NCBI GenBank assembly: GCA_023420935.1
Contig: JAEZUR010000006.1
Coordinates: 1-16,072 of the forward strand
From: Bacillota bacterium
GTDB lineage: Bacteria; Bacillota; Clostridia; Lachnospirales; Lachnospiraceae
Reading direction: 5' to 3'
Length of the DNA: 16,072 nt
Below, one piece after another: positions 1 through 6,476 of the stretch. The translations under genes and the position numbers were made by a program. A model generated the notes under the pieces. That model was not told the origin of the DNA. It searched no databases and was given only the letters and a program-made list of their open reading frames with translations. Numbering within the stretch: position 1 is the stretch's first letter; each line of letters opens with the position of its first letter.

Positions 1-383
1 GCTTATACCATAAGTCTATTTAGTTTATCATTTTTTCATAGAAAAATAAAGCAATTTCACTATTCAATTTTCAAAGTTCATAAATTAGTCTAAGATTCGT
101 TTAAATTTTCTTAAGTTGACCACATTGACCTAAGTACCAACGACTTCATAACAGTTGCTCTTCAAACTATATTGTGTATCACTTTATCTACGTTGTCGTA
201 TGTGCAAAGTTGGAAGCCTAGGTTGTTCAAAGGGCTTTTTGTACTTATGTATTATATTAGAACATTTGTTCATGATTTGCAATAATTATCTTTTTATTTT
301 AATGATTGAGACTTCTTTTCCGACTTCATAAATCCAAATTTTTCTCTAAGTATATGGTTGTTGAAACTGCATACACTAAGCAT
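1..383. other. Gene-free left edge carrying one arm of an inverted repeat
   Basis: No credible coding frame is seen. The sequence is very AT-rich. The only structure recognised is a ~105-bp block at 132-236 that is repeated in inverted orientation at 2666-2770. A reading frame open from a TTG at 306 runs into the membrane protein gene, but no ribosome binding site supports that upstream start. Confidence 0.6.
132..236 (+). repeat. Left copy of ~105-bp dispersed inverted repeat
   Basis: Read on the plus strand, this block matches the reverse complement of 2666-2770. The outer 28 bases (132-159) are identical, the last ~20 bases (about 217-236) are identical, and the middle is diverged, giving roughly 80% identity by eye. 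Unlike the right copy it is not followed by a folded-back partner arm, so it is an unfolded half-element. It contains no open frame. It could be a degraded mobile element of MITE type or an intergenic repeat family; genome-wide copies cannot be checked here. Confidence 0.8.
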
Positions 384-779
384 ATGAAAAAATCTATAAC
401 AACAAATTTTTTACTATGCGGATTTAGTGGTTGGTGTATGGAATGCTTTTGGACAGGGTTGCATTCTATTTTAAAACATACTGATCGACGTTTATCCTGT
501 AACACTTCCATTTGGATGTTTCCTATTTATGGTATGGCCGCTTTTATCTCTCCTATCAGTAAATTGATAAAAGATAAGAATACAATAATCAGAGGAGGTG
601 TTTATACTCTTTGTATTTTTATCACCGAGTATGGTACTGGTAACATACTAAAAAAGCATCAAGCATGCCCTTGGGATTATAGCAAAGCCAAACTAAATTA
701 CAAAGGAATTATACGCTTGGATTATGCACCTGTCTGGTTTCTAGTTGGTTTATTTTATGAGAAAATACTGTCGGACTAA
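384..779 (+). CDS. Small CmpB-type (putative ABC transporter type IV) membrane protein
   Basis: The protein is a 131-residue hydrophobic membrane protein resembling the PF06541 family (putative ABC-transporter type IV, CmpB). The family's molecular function is not established despite the name. Visible features are a conserved FPIYGMA segment (46-52), a TEYGTG segment (81-86), the CPWDYS motif (95-100) and the C-terminal RLDYAPVWFLVGLFYEKI segment (111-128). About four membrane spans are predicted, near 6-26, 44-61, 68-88 and 112-128. The ATG at 384 was chosen because it starts directly at the first membrane segment. Upstream in-frame TTG (306) and ATG (354) starts are possible, but none of the three has a good Shine-Dalgarno sequence, so expression is uncertain. 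The gene stands alone and converges on the HD/alcohol dehydrogenase operon across a shared terminator. Confidence 0.75.
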   Translation: MKKSITTNFLLCGFSGWCMECFWTGLHSILKHTDRRLSCNTSIWMFPIYGMAAFISPISKLIKDKNTIIRGGVYTLCIFITEYGTGNILKKHQACPWDYSKAKLNYKGIIRLDYAPVWFLVGLFYEKILSD

Positions 780-783
780 TATG

Positions 784-845
784 AAAGAGCAATCTAAGGA
801 TCATGCCAAAAATGGCTTGTTCCATACTAGATTGCTCTTTTTGTT
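784..845. terminator. Bidirectional intrinsic terminator between convergent genes
   Basis: A 13-bp perfect stem (784-796 with 828-840) encloses a smaller GCCA/TGGC stem (805-816). It is followed by T residues on the plus strand and preceded by A residues, so that it can act in both directions. It lies between the stop codons of the CmpB-like gene and the HD-domain gene. Confidence 0.85.
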
Positions 846-850
846 TACAA

Positions 851-1330
851 CTAGATAAAATCAGGTCGAAATACAGGTAAATGTATGGTTTCCATTAAGG
901 AACATAATTTGTCTGCAATATTAACCATTACGCTTTCTTTGTATCTAGGGATATGAAGAAAGGTAAGCGGCCACATATGTTTTAAAATGATATCCGCTTC
1001 AATTGCATTTAAGTGAAATAATTTTTTTGCATTATGATAAGCAGTAAATGGATGATAAAAGCCATGAAGTCGGTGGGATTCATCTTTCACATGCCAATCA
1101 TATAAAAAGTAGTCGTGAAGCATTGCACCGCGGATCATACTCTTATAATCTACTTTCATATTCAATTGTTTGCACATACAAAAGCTGCTGAAAGCCACCG
1201 AAATAGAATGCTCTAAACATGTTATTTTACCATGTTGTATATATTCATCAAGCTGTTTTATCTCTGGCATCTCCAATAAGCACATGATCTGCTCTTGAAA
1301 GAATTCATAATCTTTTACCGTTAATTTCAT
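851..1330 (-). CDS. HD-domain phosphohydrolase family protein
   Basis: A 159-residue HD-superfamily protein, predicted to be a metal-dependent phosphohydrolase of unknown substrate. The metal ligands expected for the fold are visible: His41 (in CLEHS), the HD doublet His72-Asp73 (MLHDYFLYDW), His118 (ILKHMWPL) and Asp140 (NIADKLCS). The sequence covers a single HD domain with no fused module, the usual size for these small stand-alone proteins. An extra His-rich stretch (H86, H89, H93, H99) sits between the HD doublet and His118. The start ATG is preceded by a purine-rich AGGTAGGGAAAG element. It lies 15 nt downstream of the alcohol dehydrogenase gene on the same strand and is probably co-transcribed with it. 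The family assignment is sound; the physiological role is not known. Confidence 0.85.
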   Translation of the reverse strand: MKLTVKDYEFFQEQIMCLLEMPEIKQLDEYIQHGKITCLEHSISVAFSSFCMCKQLNMKVDYKSMIRGAMLHDYFLYDWHVKDESHRLHGFYHPFTAYHNAKKLFHLNAIEADIILKHMWPLTFLHIPRYKESVMVNIADKLCSLMETIHLPVFRPDFI

Positions 1331-1345
1331 AGACTTTCCCTACCT

Positions 1346-2512
1346 TTACAGTGCGAGACGATAAATTGCTTCTACATCTTTGGTTGTTAATGAAACAAAA
1401 CTTCCCATAGTTCCATCACCAAGTTCTAATTTAGCCGCTAATGCAGGAATATCTTCCTCTTTTGCTCCTAATTCTTCAAAGGTCACTGGCATTCCTATGG
1501 TTTTTGAGAATTGTTTTAAACGTTCAATTCCATCCATAGCTGTTATTTCTGGATTGGCATAATCCATTTCACAACCCCAAACTCTCACTGCAACCTGCGC
1601 AAAACGCATTACATCATGTTTCATCACATATTGCATCCAAGCTGGAAAAACAACTGCTAAACCAGCACCATGTGCACAATCATATAAAGCAGATAGTTCA
1701 TGTTCGATTCCATGGCTACTCCAATCCTGATCTCTACCAACACCACAAATATTATTATGTGCCACCATTCCAGCCCACATAATATTGGCTCTTGCTTCAT
1801 AATCATTTGGATTCACCATAACCTTTGGAACTTCTTTTATCATAGTCTGTAAAACAGATTCACAGAATCTATCGGTAATCTCTACCTCTTTTGTATTTGT
1901 AAAATAACGCTCAAAGACATGTGCCATAATATCAGTAGCTCCACATGCCGTCTGATATGCTGGAAGACTCATAGTTAGCTCTGGATTAAGGATGGAAAAT
2001 ACAGGTCGAATCGCTTCTCCTGAAGCCCCTCTTTTATACATACCCTTTTCCTGCGTAATAACCGTATCAGGAGAACCTTCACTACCTGCAGCTGCAATAG
2101 TAAGTATAGTTGCAACTGGTAATGCATTCGTTATTGCTTTTCCCTCATAGAAATCCCAAAAATCACCGTCATATACTGCACCGGCTGCAATTGCTTTCGC
2201 AGAATCAATAGCACTTCCCCCACCAACAGCAAGGATAAAATCTACCTTTTCTTTTCTGCACAACTCAATGCCTTCATAAACTAAACCGCTTTTTGGGTTC
2301 GGCATCACACCACCAAGTTCTATATACTCTATTCCTTCTGCATCCAATGATTTCTTCACGCGATCCATCAATCCAGATCGTATTACAGAACCACCACCAT
2401 AATGAATCAGTAATTTCTTACCTCCAAACCGTTTCACATAATGACCAGTTTGATTCTCCGTATCTTTCCCAAACACAAAATAAGTTGGACTATAAAAAGT
2501 AAAATTATTCAA
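1346..2512 (-). CDS. NADPH-type iron-containing alcohol dehydrogenase (YqhD/butanol dehydrogenase family)
   Basis: Group III metal-dependent alcohol dehydrogenase that interconverts aldehydes/ketones and alcohols in the cytoplasm; in fermenters this family makes butanol or ethanol or detoxifies aldehydes. The chosen TTG start (2512-2510) follows a perfect GGAGG (2521-2525, minus strand) by 8 nt and gives the family's typical N-terminus, LNNFTFYSPTYFVFG. An in-frame ATG at 2527 overlaps the ribosome binding site itself, so it is unlikely. With this start, 388 residues, the metal ligands fall at Asp194, His198, His267 and His281, the same numbering as E. coli YqhD. A GGGS turn near residues 39-42 suggests NADP(H) preference, and a second GGGSAID lies at 97-103. 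It is first in an operon with the HD-domain gene. The GAGS-like loop reads AAAGSEGS. Substrate range cannot be read from sequence. Confidence 0.93.
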   Translation of the reverse strand: MNNFTFYSPTYFVFGKDTENQTGHYVKRFGGKKLLIHYGGGSVIRSGLMDRVKKSLDAEGIEYIELGGVMPNPKSGLVYEGIELCRKEKVDFILAVGGGSAIDSAKAIAAGAVYDGDFWDFYEGKAITNALPVATILTIAAAGSEGSPDTVITQEKGMYKRGASGEAIRPVFSILNPELTMSLPAYQTACGATDIMAHVFERYFTNTKEVEITDRFCESVLQTMIKEVPKVMVNPNDYEARANIMWAGMVAHNNICGVGRDQDWSSHGIEHELSALYDCAHGAGLAVVFPAWMQYVMKHDVMRFAQVAVRVWGCEMDYANPEITAMDGIERLKQFSKTIGMPVTFEELGAKEEDIPALAAKLELGDGTMGSFVSLTTKDVEAIYRLAL

Positions 2513-2594
2513 TGAATATTCCTCCATTTCTATTAATCTAAACAATATAATTATCTAAATTCCCAAAAATTATTTTAACGAAACCCATACTATT

Positions 2595-2603
2595 ATTATA
2601 CCA
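2595..2603 (-). promoter_or_regulatory. Extended -10 promoter for the alcohol dehydrogenase operon
   Basis: On the minus strand TGGTATAAT gives a perfect -10 hexamer (TATAAT at 2600-2595) with an upstream TG extension. No good -35 is seen 16-18 nt upstream, which is tolerated by extended -10 promoters. It lies about 85 nt before the TTG start. Confidence 0.6.
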
Positions 2604-2665
2604 GAAAAAGGAACATAATCATAGTATTAATAATTTAATATAACTGTAATAAATAGTGTTTCCAC

Positions 2666-2770
2666 AGCCCTTTGAACAACCTAGATCTGTCAATTTGCAC
2701 ATCCACAACCTTAAACTAAAGTGATACAAAACCTAGTTTGTTAAGCAACTGTTATGAAGTCGTTGGTACT
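2666..2770 (-). repeat. Right copy of ~105-bp inverted repeat
   Basis: Its reverse complement matches 132-236. The AAGTACCAACGACTTC...CAGTTGCT end (28 bases) and the CTAGGTTGTTCAAAGGGCT end are identical, with substitutions and a small indel between. About 23 bases of it (2666-2688) lie outside the palindrome base, so the repeat unit and the palindrome are not the same object. Confidence 0.8.
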
Positions 2771-2891
2771 TTGGCTCTGTTTTATAGAGCCTTACGTACC
2801 ACTACGAACTTCATCCAAGCGAGAGCGCGTTGCGAAACAAACTAGGTTTGGTATCACTTTCTTCAATAAATTGTAATCTGTGCAAATTGAC
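2689..2891. repeat. Long interrupted palindrome (~200 nt foldback)
   Basis: Nested complementary arms are seen: 2689-2701 with 2879-2891 (13 bp, perfect); 2718-2747 with 2829-2860 (nearly perfect, containing the CCTAGTTTGTT arm); 2756-2769 with 2796-2812 (imperfect); and a tip of GGCTCT (2773-2778) with AGAGCC (2786-2791). A GC-richer unpaired segment (about 2815-2828, AAGCGAGAGCGCG) interrupts the right arm. As DNA it could extrude as a cruciform; as RNA it would form a very long hairpin. There is no terminal T-run, so it is not a simple terminator. Confidence 0.85.
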
Positions 2892-2964
2892 ATGTACAAC
2901 TATTGTCTATATATTTTAAGAATTTGTTAAGTTTCCGATTTTTAGTGGTCTTTTTTGCGAAATC

Positions 2965-2973
2965 TGCTATAAT
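2965..2973 (+). promoter_or_regulatory. Extended -10 promoter for the GDPD-HAD/GNAT operon
   Basis: TGCTATAAT provides a consensus -10 (2968-2973) with a TG extension, 40 nt before the ATG at 3014. No convincing -35 lies at 16-18 nt. It sits inside an upstream in-frame extension of the reading frame, which is another reason to reject the upstream start at 2903. Confidence 0.6.
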
Positions 2974-3013
2974 AGAACATATACAAGATGTTTTTTATTT
3001 CGAAGAGGTAATT

Positions 3014-3808
3014 ATGAAACAATATAAAAAAAGTAAAATACACGATACAATACAAAAATACATGGAGCAAAAACATAGAAAATCAGCACTTATTATTGCC
3101 CATCGTGGGGGTGCCGTTAGTCATAGCAAGGTCGAAAATACGTTAGAAGCATTTGAAACAGCGATTGATAAAAAGGTTAAAATGGTTGAATTTGATGTTC
3201 GCCGCACCATGGATAATCAATTGATTGTATTTCATAATAATCATATTGAAAAAATTAAATTAAATACGTTAACCTATCAACAGATTTGTAATATAGCAAA
3301 AAAGGACGGTTATACTGTTCCTCTATTAAAAGATGTATTAAAAATGTGTTCTGACAAGATAATGTTAGATATTGAGTTAAAAGAAGCTGGCTATGAAGAG
3401 CAAGTATTAACTATGCTAAAACATTACTTCACACCAGATCATTTTATTATTACATCCTTTCTTGACTCCGTTATTATGGAGATAAAACGAATCAATCCAT
3501 GCATTCGAGCAGGATTGCTCATTGGAAAAAGCCACGCATCTTTACTACAGCGTTTTTCAGAACTATTTCCATTTCGCCGATTACGTAGAACTGGTGCTGA
3601 CTTTATTGTTCCGAATTATCATTTGGTTACACCTTGGCTTTTACATTCCTGTAAAAAAGCACAACTTAATATTTATGTTTGGACGGTAAATGGAGATACT
3701 ATATATAGTAAATTAATACATAAGAAGGTTGCTGGAATTATCACAGATTATCCCGAGCGTTATGACGGGAAATATACCACCACTACTGAGGAGGAATTAG
3801 TATGCTAA
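3014..3808 (+). CDS. Glycerophosphodiester phosphodiesterase (GDPD/UgpQ-like)
   Basis: Predicted cytoplasmic enzyme that hydrolyses glycerophosphodiesters to sn-glycerol 3-phosphate and an alcohol. The 264-residue protein has the family hallmarks in order: IIAHRGG with catalytic His30-Arg31 (27-33); ENTLEAF (41-47); the metal ligands Glu59 and Asp61 in VEFDVRRT; His74 in VFHNNH; LDIELKE with Glu121 and Lys123; WTVN (223-226); and GIITDYPERY (241-250). The ATG at 3014 is chosen because GAAGAGG precedes it by a normal distance and a promoter lies just upstream; an upstream frame from 2903 would place the promoter within coding sequence. There is no signal peptide or membrane segment. Its stop overlaps the next gene by 7 nt, so translation of the two is probably coupled. 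Confidence 0.92.
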   Translation: MKQYKKSKIHDTIQKYMEQKHRKSALIIAHRGGAVSHSKVENTLEAFETAIDKKVKMVEFDVRRTMDNQLIVFHNNHIEKIKLNTLTYQQICNIAKKDGYTVPLLKDVLKMCSDKIMLDIELKEAGYEEQVLTMLKHYFTPDHFIITSFLDSVIMEIKRINPCIRAGLLIGKSHASLLQRFSELFPFRRLRRTGADFIVPNYHLVTPWLLHSCKKAQLNIYVWTVNGDTIYSKLIHKKVAGIITDYPERYDGKYTTTTEEELVC

Positions 3809-5106
3809 AAGCGGTAATATTTGATATGGACGGCGTCATTATAGACAGTGAACCTCTCCACGCAAGAGCCGCAGTTATGGCTGCCAAGAAATATGATATC
3901 AATCTATCCGTAGCTGAGTGTTATGAATTTATTGGATCAACGAATCGGTATATGTTTGAGACGTTACTTGGTAACGATAATCATTCTGTTTCTTTAGAAG
4001 ATCTACTCATTGCCAATGATGAAGCAAAAGAACAACTAAGAAATGAAGAAGGCTATCAGGCAATTGATGGGGTAAAAGAACTAATTATTCATTTATATAA
4101 ACAAGGTGTGAGATTGGCAATTGCTTCCTCATCTCCTCTTCATGATATCAAAGAAGTTACAAAAGCCCTTGGTATTACCAAATATTTTGATAAATTAATT
4201 AGTGGCACTACCGTTCCCAATTCCAAACCAGCTCCTGATATCTTTCTTAAGACATTGAAAGAAATGGGAATGAATCCAAAAGAATGTATGATAATTGAGG
4301 ATTCTTTTAATGGTACCTTGGCAGCCAAAGATGCGGGTGTTCCTTGTATTGGATTTATTAATCCCAATTCAGGCAATCAAGATCTTAGTAATGCCTCCGT
4401 GTTAATTGAAAGTTTTAAAAATGTTGATTATCAATTCTTATCTGATGAATTAAAGCGTGCCAATGGGGAACCCGTTACAATTGCTAATACGAAACGTCTG
4501 ATTATTCGCGAACTTACCGTTTCTGATATCAAAGACATGTATCAAATATATCAAAATGAAGAAGTTGTACGATTTGTTGACGATTTAAACGACTACCTAG
4601 ATGTGGAAATGGAAAAGCATAAAGCGTATATTAAAAATATTTATGGATTCTATGGCTATGGACTCTGGGGAGTATATAGTAAAACAACCAAAGCGTTAAT
4701 TGGAAGAGCTGGTATCCAGAATCAAATGATTGATGGAAAAGAAGAAATAGAACTTTCCTACTTATTTGATGTGAATCACTGGGGATATGGATATGCGTTT
4801 GAATGTACTTCTGCTATTTTATCCTATGCAGTCAATATATTAGAAATTCCTCGTATTGTAGCTGTCATTGATGAGCTTAATACTCGTTCTATTAAAGTTG
4901 CTGAACGCATTGGAATGAAACGCGAAAAAGAAATTACTCACAAAGACCGTCAATGCTATTTATATAGTATCTCATTAACACCAGAGTCTACGGATGAGGA
5001 TGAGAAACGCATTGCAGCTACGGCGAAAGTAATAGAGGAATTTACGATACAACCTGATAAGCAGGTTTATTCCAAACGATTTCAGCACAAAAAGAAAGAG
5101 CAATAA
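3802..5106 (+). CDS. HAD-family phosphatase fused to GNAT acetyltransferase
   Basis: A 434-residue two-domain protein. Residues 1-215 are a HAD hydrolase of the beta-phosphoglucomutase/phosphatase group: DMDGV with nucleophile Asp8 and acid/base Asp10, a helical cap (about 15-85), motif II ASSSP (108-112), motif III Lys142 in SKPAPD, and motif IV IEDSFNG with Glu166-Asp167. Residues about 231-392 are a GNAT N-acetyltransferase: RLIIREL (232-238), GRAGIQ (301-306), the acetyl-CoA loop region ELSYLFDVNHWGYGYAFE (317-334), and DELNTRSIKVAERIGM (357-372). This last segment is typical of the RimJ/RimL-like subgroup. A charged ~40-residue tail follows. The frame is continuous, so the fusion is real in this sequence. 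It overlaps the upstream GDPD stop by 7 nt and has a GAGGAG site. Substrates of both domains are unknown. Confidence 0.9.
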   Translation: MLKAVIFDMDGVIIDSEPLHARAAVMAAKKYDINLSVAECYEFIGSTNRYMFETLLGNDNHSVSLEDLLIANDEAKEQLRNEEGYQAIDGVKELIIHLYKQGVRLAIASSSPLHDIKEVTKALGITKYFDKLISGTTVPNSKPAPDIFLKTLKEMGMNPKECMIIEDSFNGTLAAKDAGVPCIGFINPNSGNQDLSNASVLIESFKNVDYQFLSDELKRANGEPVTIANTKRLIIRELTVSDIKDMYQIYQNEEVVRFVDDLNDYLDVEMEKHKAYIKNIYGFYGYGLWGVYSKTTKALIGRAGIQNQMIDGKEEIELSYLFDVNHWGYGYAFECTSAILSYAVNILEIPRIVAVIDELNTRSIKVAERIGMKREKEITHKDRQCYLYSISLTPESTDEDEKRIAATAKVIEEFTIQPDKQVYSKRFQHKKKEQ

Positions 5107-5117
5107 GGAGATATAAC

Positions 5118-5375
5118 ATGGATGAACTATATGAATTAATAGAGGAAAAGATCAGAGAATCCGGATATCCAGGGCAAGTAAACGGATACGAACTATACAA
5201 TGAAATCTGTGATTTGATCGAGGATAAAGAAAACGGAACCTATCTTTTTCTATCCAAAAAAACAGATACGATTGTTTTTGAGTATAATGTAGATATTATG
5301 AGTGATAATTTTAATCTTTCCTATCTAACCATTACCGACGGTGAGATAAAATATCATATTGATTTTGATGCATAA
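5118..5375 (+). CDS. Small acidic protein of unknown function
   Basis: An 85-residue protein, strongly acidic and rich in Glu, Asp, Tyr and Ile, with no signal peptide, membrane segment, cysteine pattern or nucleotide motif. I do not recognise the family. It is credible as a gene: AAGGAG lies 8 nt before the ATG, it starts 11 nt after the HAD/GNAT gene on the same strand, and it ends just before a strong terminator, making it the last gene of that operon. The predicted secondary structure is an N-terminal helical half (about 1-38) and a beta-rich half (about 42-84), suggesting a single small globular cytoplasmic domain. Confidence 0.75.
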   Translation: MDELYELIEEKIRESGYPGQVNGYELYNEICDLIEDKENGTYLFLSKKTDTIVFEYNVDIMSDNFNLSYLTITDGEIKYHIDFDA

Positions 5376-5391
5376 CAATGCCTCATATAAG

Positions 5392-5427
5392 AAAGGATAT
5401 CCTAGAAACTAATAGGATATCCTTTTT
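5392..5427 (+). terminator. Intrinsic terminator of the GDPD operon
   Basis: A stem of AAAGGATATCCTA (5392-5404) with TAGGATATCCTTT (5413-5425) around an 8-nt loop is followed by T residues. It lies 16 nt after the stop codon of the 85-residue protein. The same stem could also serve the convergent lipoprotein gene, but the T-run on that side is poorer. Confidence 0.9.
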
Positions 5428-5439
5428 GTTTGATACATG

Positions 5440-5616
5440 TTATTCAGCAGCTTCCGTTGGAACTGCACTTGCTACGGCATCATCAACATCATCTACAGCA
5501 TCATCTACAGCATTTGTTGCATTATTCTTACCGTCATTATTTCCTGTATTACATGCTGTAAGTAACGTAAAACTTAAGCAGCAAATAGCAAGAAGTAAAT
5601 AAATTTTTCTTTTCAT
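5440..5616 (-). CDS. Small lipoprotein with Asp/Ala-rich repeats
   Basis: A 58-residue predicted lipoprotein. Residues 2-4 are basic, 5-19 form a hydrophobic h-region, and the lipobox LLTAC places the lipidated cysteine at residue 22. The mature part is only ~37 residues: an Asn/Gly-rich linker, then near-repeats of DDAVDD (about 38-49), encoded by repeated CATCATCTACAGCAT-type trinucleotides (about 5480-5515 on the plus strand). ATG 5616 is chosen, with AGGAGG ~10 nt upstream; an in-frame GTG at 5625 abuts the ribosome binding site directly and is unlikely. It is anchored on the outer face of the membrane and its function is unknown. It may be read from the upstream DNA-repair operon or from its own weak promoter. 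Confidence 0.75.
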   Translation of the reverse strand: MKRKIYLLLAICCLSFTLLTACNTGNNDGKNNATNAVDDAVDDVDDAVASAVPTEAAE

Positions 5617-5678
5617 GGGACACACTCCTCCTAATAAAATTTAGAACTGCATGTATAGTATCCCACTTTTTTAGATTC

Positions 5679-6458
5679 TTATACTTTATATGGTACTTCT
5701 CTCATAAATTCACGATATCGATTGGGCAACATCTGATATTGTAACTTCTTATTGGTTCTTTCTTCAATGCCAATGGTATCTACAAATCTTTGCCATACTA
5801 CTTGCATAATACGTTCTTCATCAGAATACTCTTTCGTTGCACTTTCGTCAATATTAGAAGCATCTGTCAAAAACCATGGTTCTCTTGCTTTATGAACGAT
5901 TGCATTCTTTCTACCTTCATCTAAAATCATCCAATTCTCATCTGTCAATCGCTCTGAGAAATGATCTGCTATTAAAACTAAGATATCATTGACAGGACGA
6001 ATTTTTGCAAATAATACAGAATTTTTTAATTGAGAAAATCGAAGAAAACCAAGATAATGTAGCGTCTCATTATTAACATACCGATCTGCAACAAATAAGG
6101 GGTGAACCACTGGATCACTTACATTATTAATAATACTTCCACCAATTACATATCCATGAATTAGAAAGCGATAAATCGCATCTGCTCTTCCAGGTGTGCC
6201 TGATAGCGCACATCGACATACTAAAGCATATGCATCCTCTGATATTTTCGTCTTGATAGAATTGGCTACTTTTCTTGCTTTCTCTTCTTGGGCAACAACC
6301 GTTATATATTCCGAAAACAATTCCATATTATCTAGATTTTCTTCTTCCATAATACGAATATTCGCATGACCATATCTACTATCCCAAGCATCGTAGATCG
6401 CTGTAAAAATACTATCGATTGAATTCTCACATACATAAATTCTTAGATTGTTATTCAT
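5679..6458 (-). CDS. DUF4130-family probable DNA metabolism protein (radical SAM partner)
   Basis: A 259-residue protein matching the DUF4130/TIGR03915-type family, whose members occur beside the radical SAM protein encoded next door. In some proteobacteria the domain is fused to a UdgX-type uracil-DNA glycosylase domain. Family-like segments are LHYLGFLRFSQL (133-144), FAKIRPVNDIL (150-160), HFSERL (166-171), W176-x-I-x-D180-x-x-R and the C-terminal LPNRYREFMRE (244-254). The N-terminal third (1-110) is variable. There is no membrane segment. A GATAGGAG site lies just upstream of the ATG, 18 nt after the radical SAM gene, so the two are co-transcribed. A DNA-repair or DNA-modification role is inferred from known pairing; the chemistry is not established. 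Confidence 0.85.
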   Translation of the reverse strand: MNNNLRIYVCENSIDSIFTAIYDAWDSRYGHANIRIMEEENLDNMELFSEYITVVAQEEKARKVANSIKTKISEDAYALVCRCALSGTPGRADAIYRFLIHGYVIGGSIINNVSDPVVHPLFVADRYVNNETLHYLGFLRFSQLKNSVLFAKIRPVNDILVLIADHFSERLTDENWMILDEGRKNAIVHKAREPWFLTDASNIDESATKEYSDEERIMQVVWQRFVDTIGIEERTNKKLQYQMLPNRYREFMREVPYKV

Positions 6459-6476
6459 AAAAACTCCTATCCAATA

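Larger units (their letters stand above)
2513..3013. other. ~500-bp divergent intergenic region with promoters and a long palindrome
   Basis: The region lies between the alcohol dehydrogenase (-) and the phosphodiesterase (+). It holds one promoter for each side (2595-2603 minus, 2965-2973 plus), the right inverted-repeat copy (2666-2770) and a ~200-nt palindrome (2689-2891). No coding sequence is seen in the repeat itself. Confidence 0.7.

Noticed and set aside
2903..3013. N-terminal extension of the phosphodiesterase by 37 residues
   Set aside because: It contains the predicted -10 promoter, has no ribosome binding site, and has no similarity to the family N-terminus, whereas the ATG at 3014 has a good site.
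5378..5602. Plus-strand open frame of 74 codons with a Ser/Thr/Ala-rich middle
   Set aside because: It is antisense to the lipoprotein gene, its composition comes from the repeated triplets on the other strand, and it starts inside the terminator stem region without a ribosome binding site.
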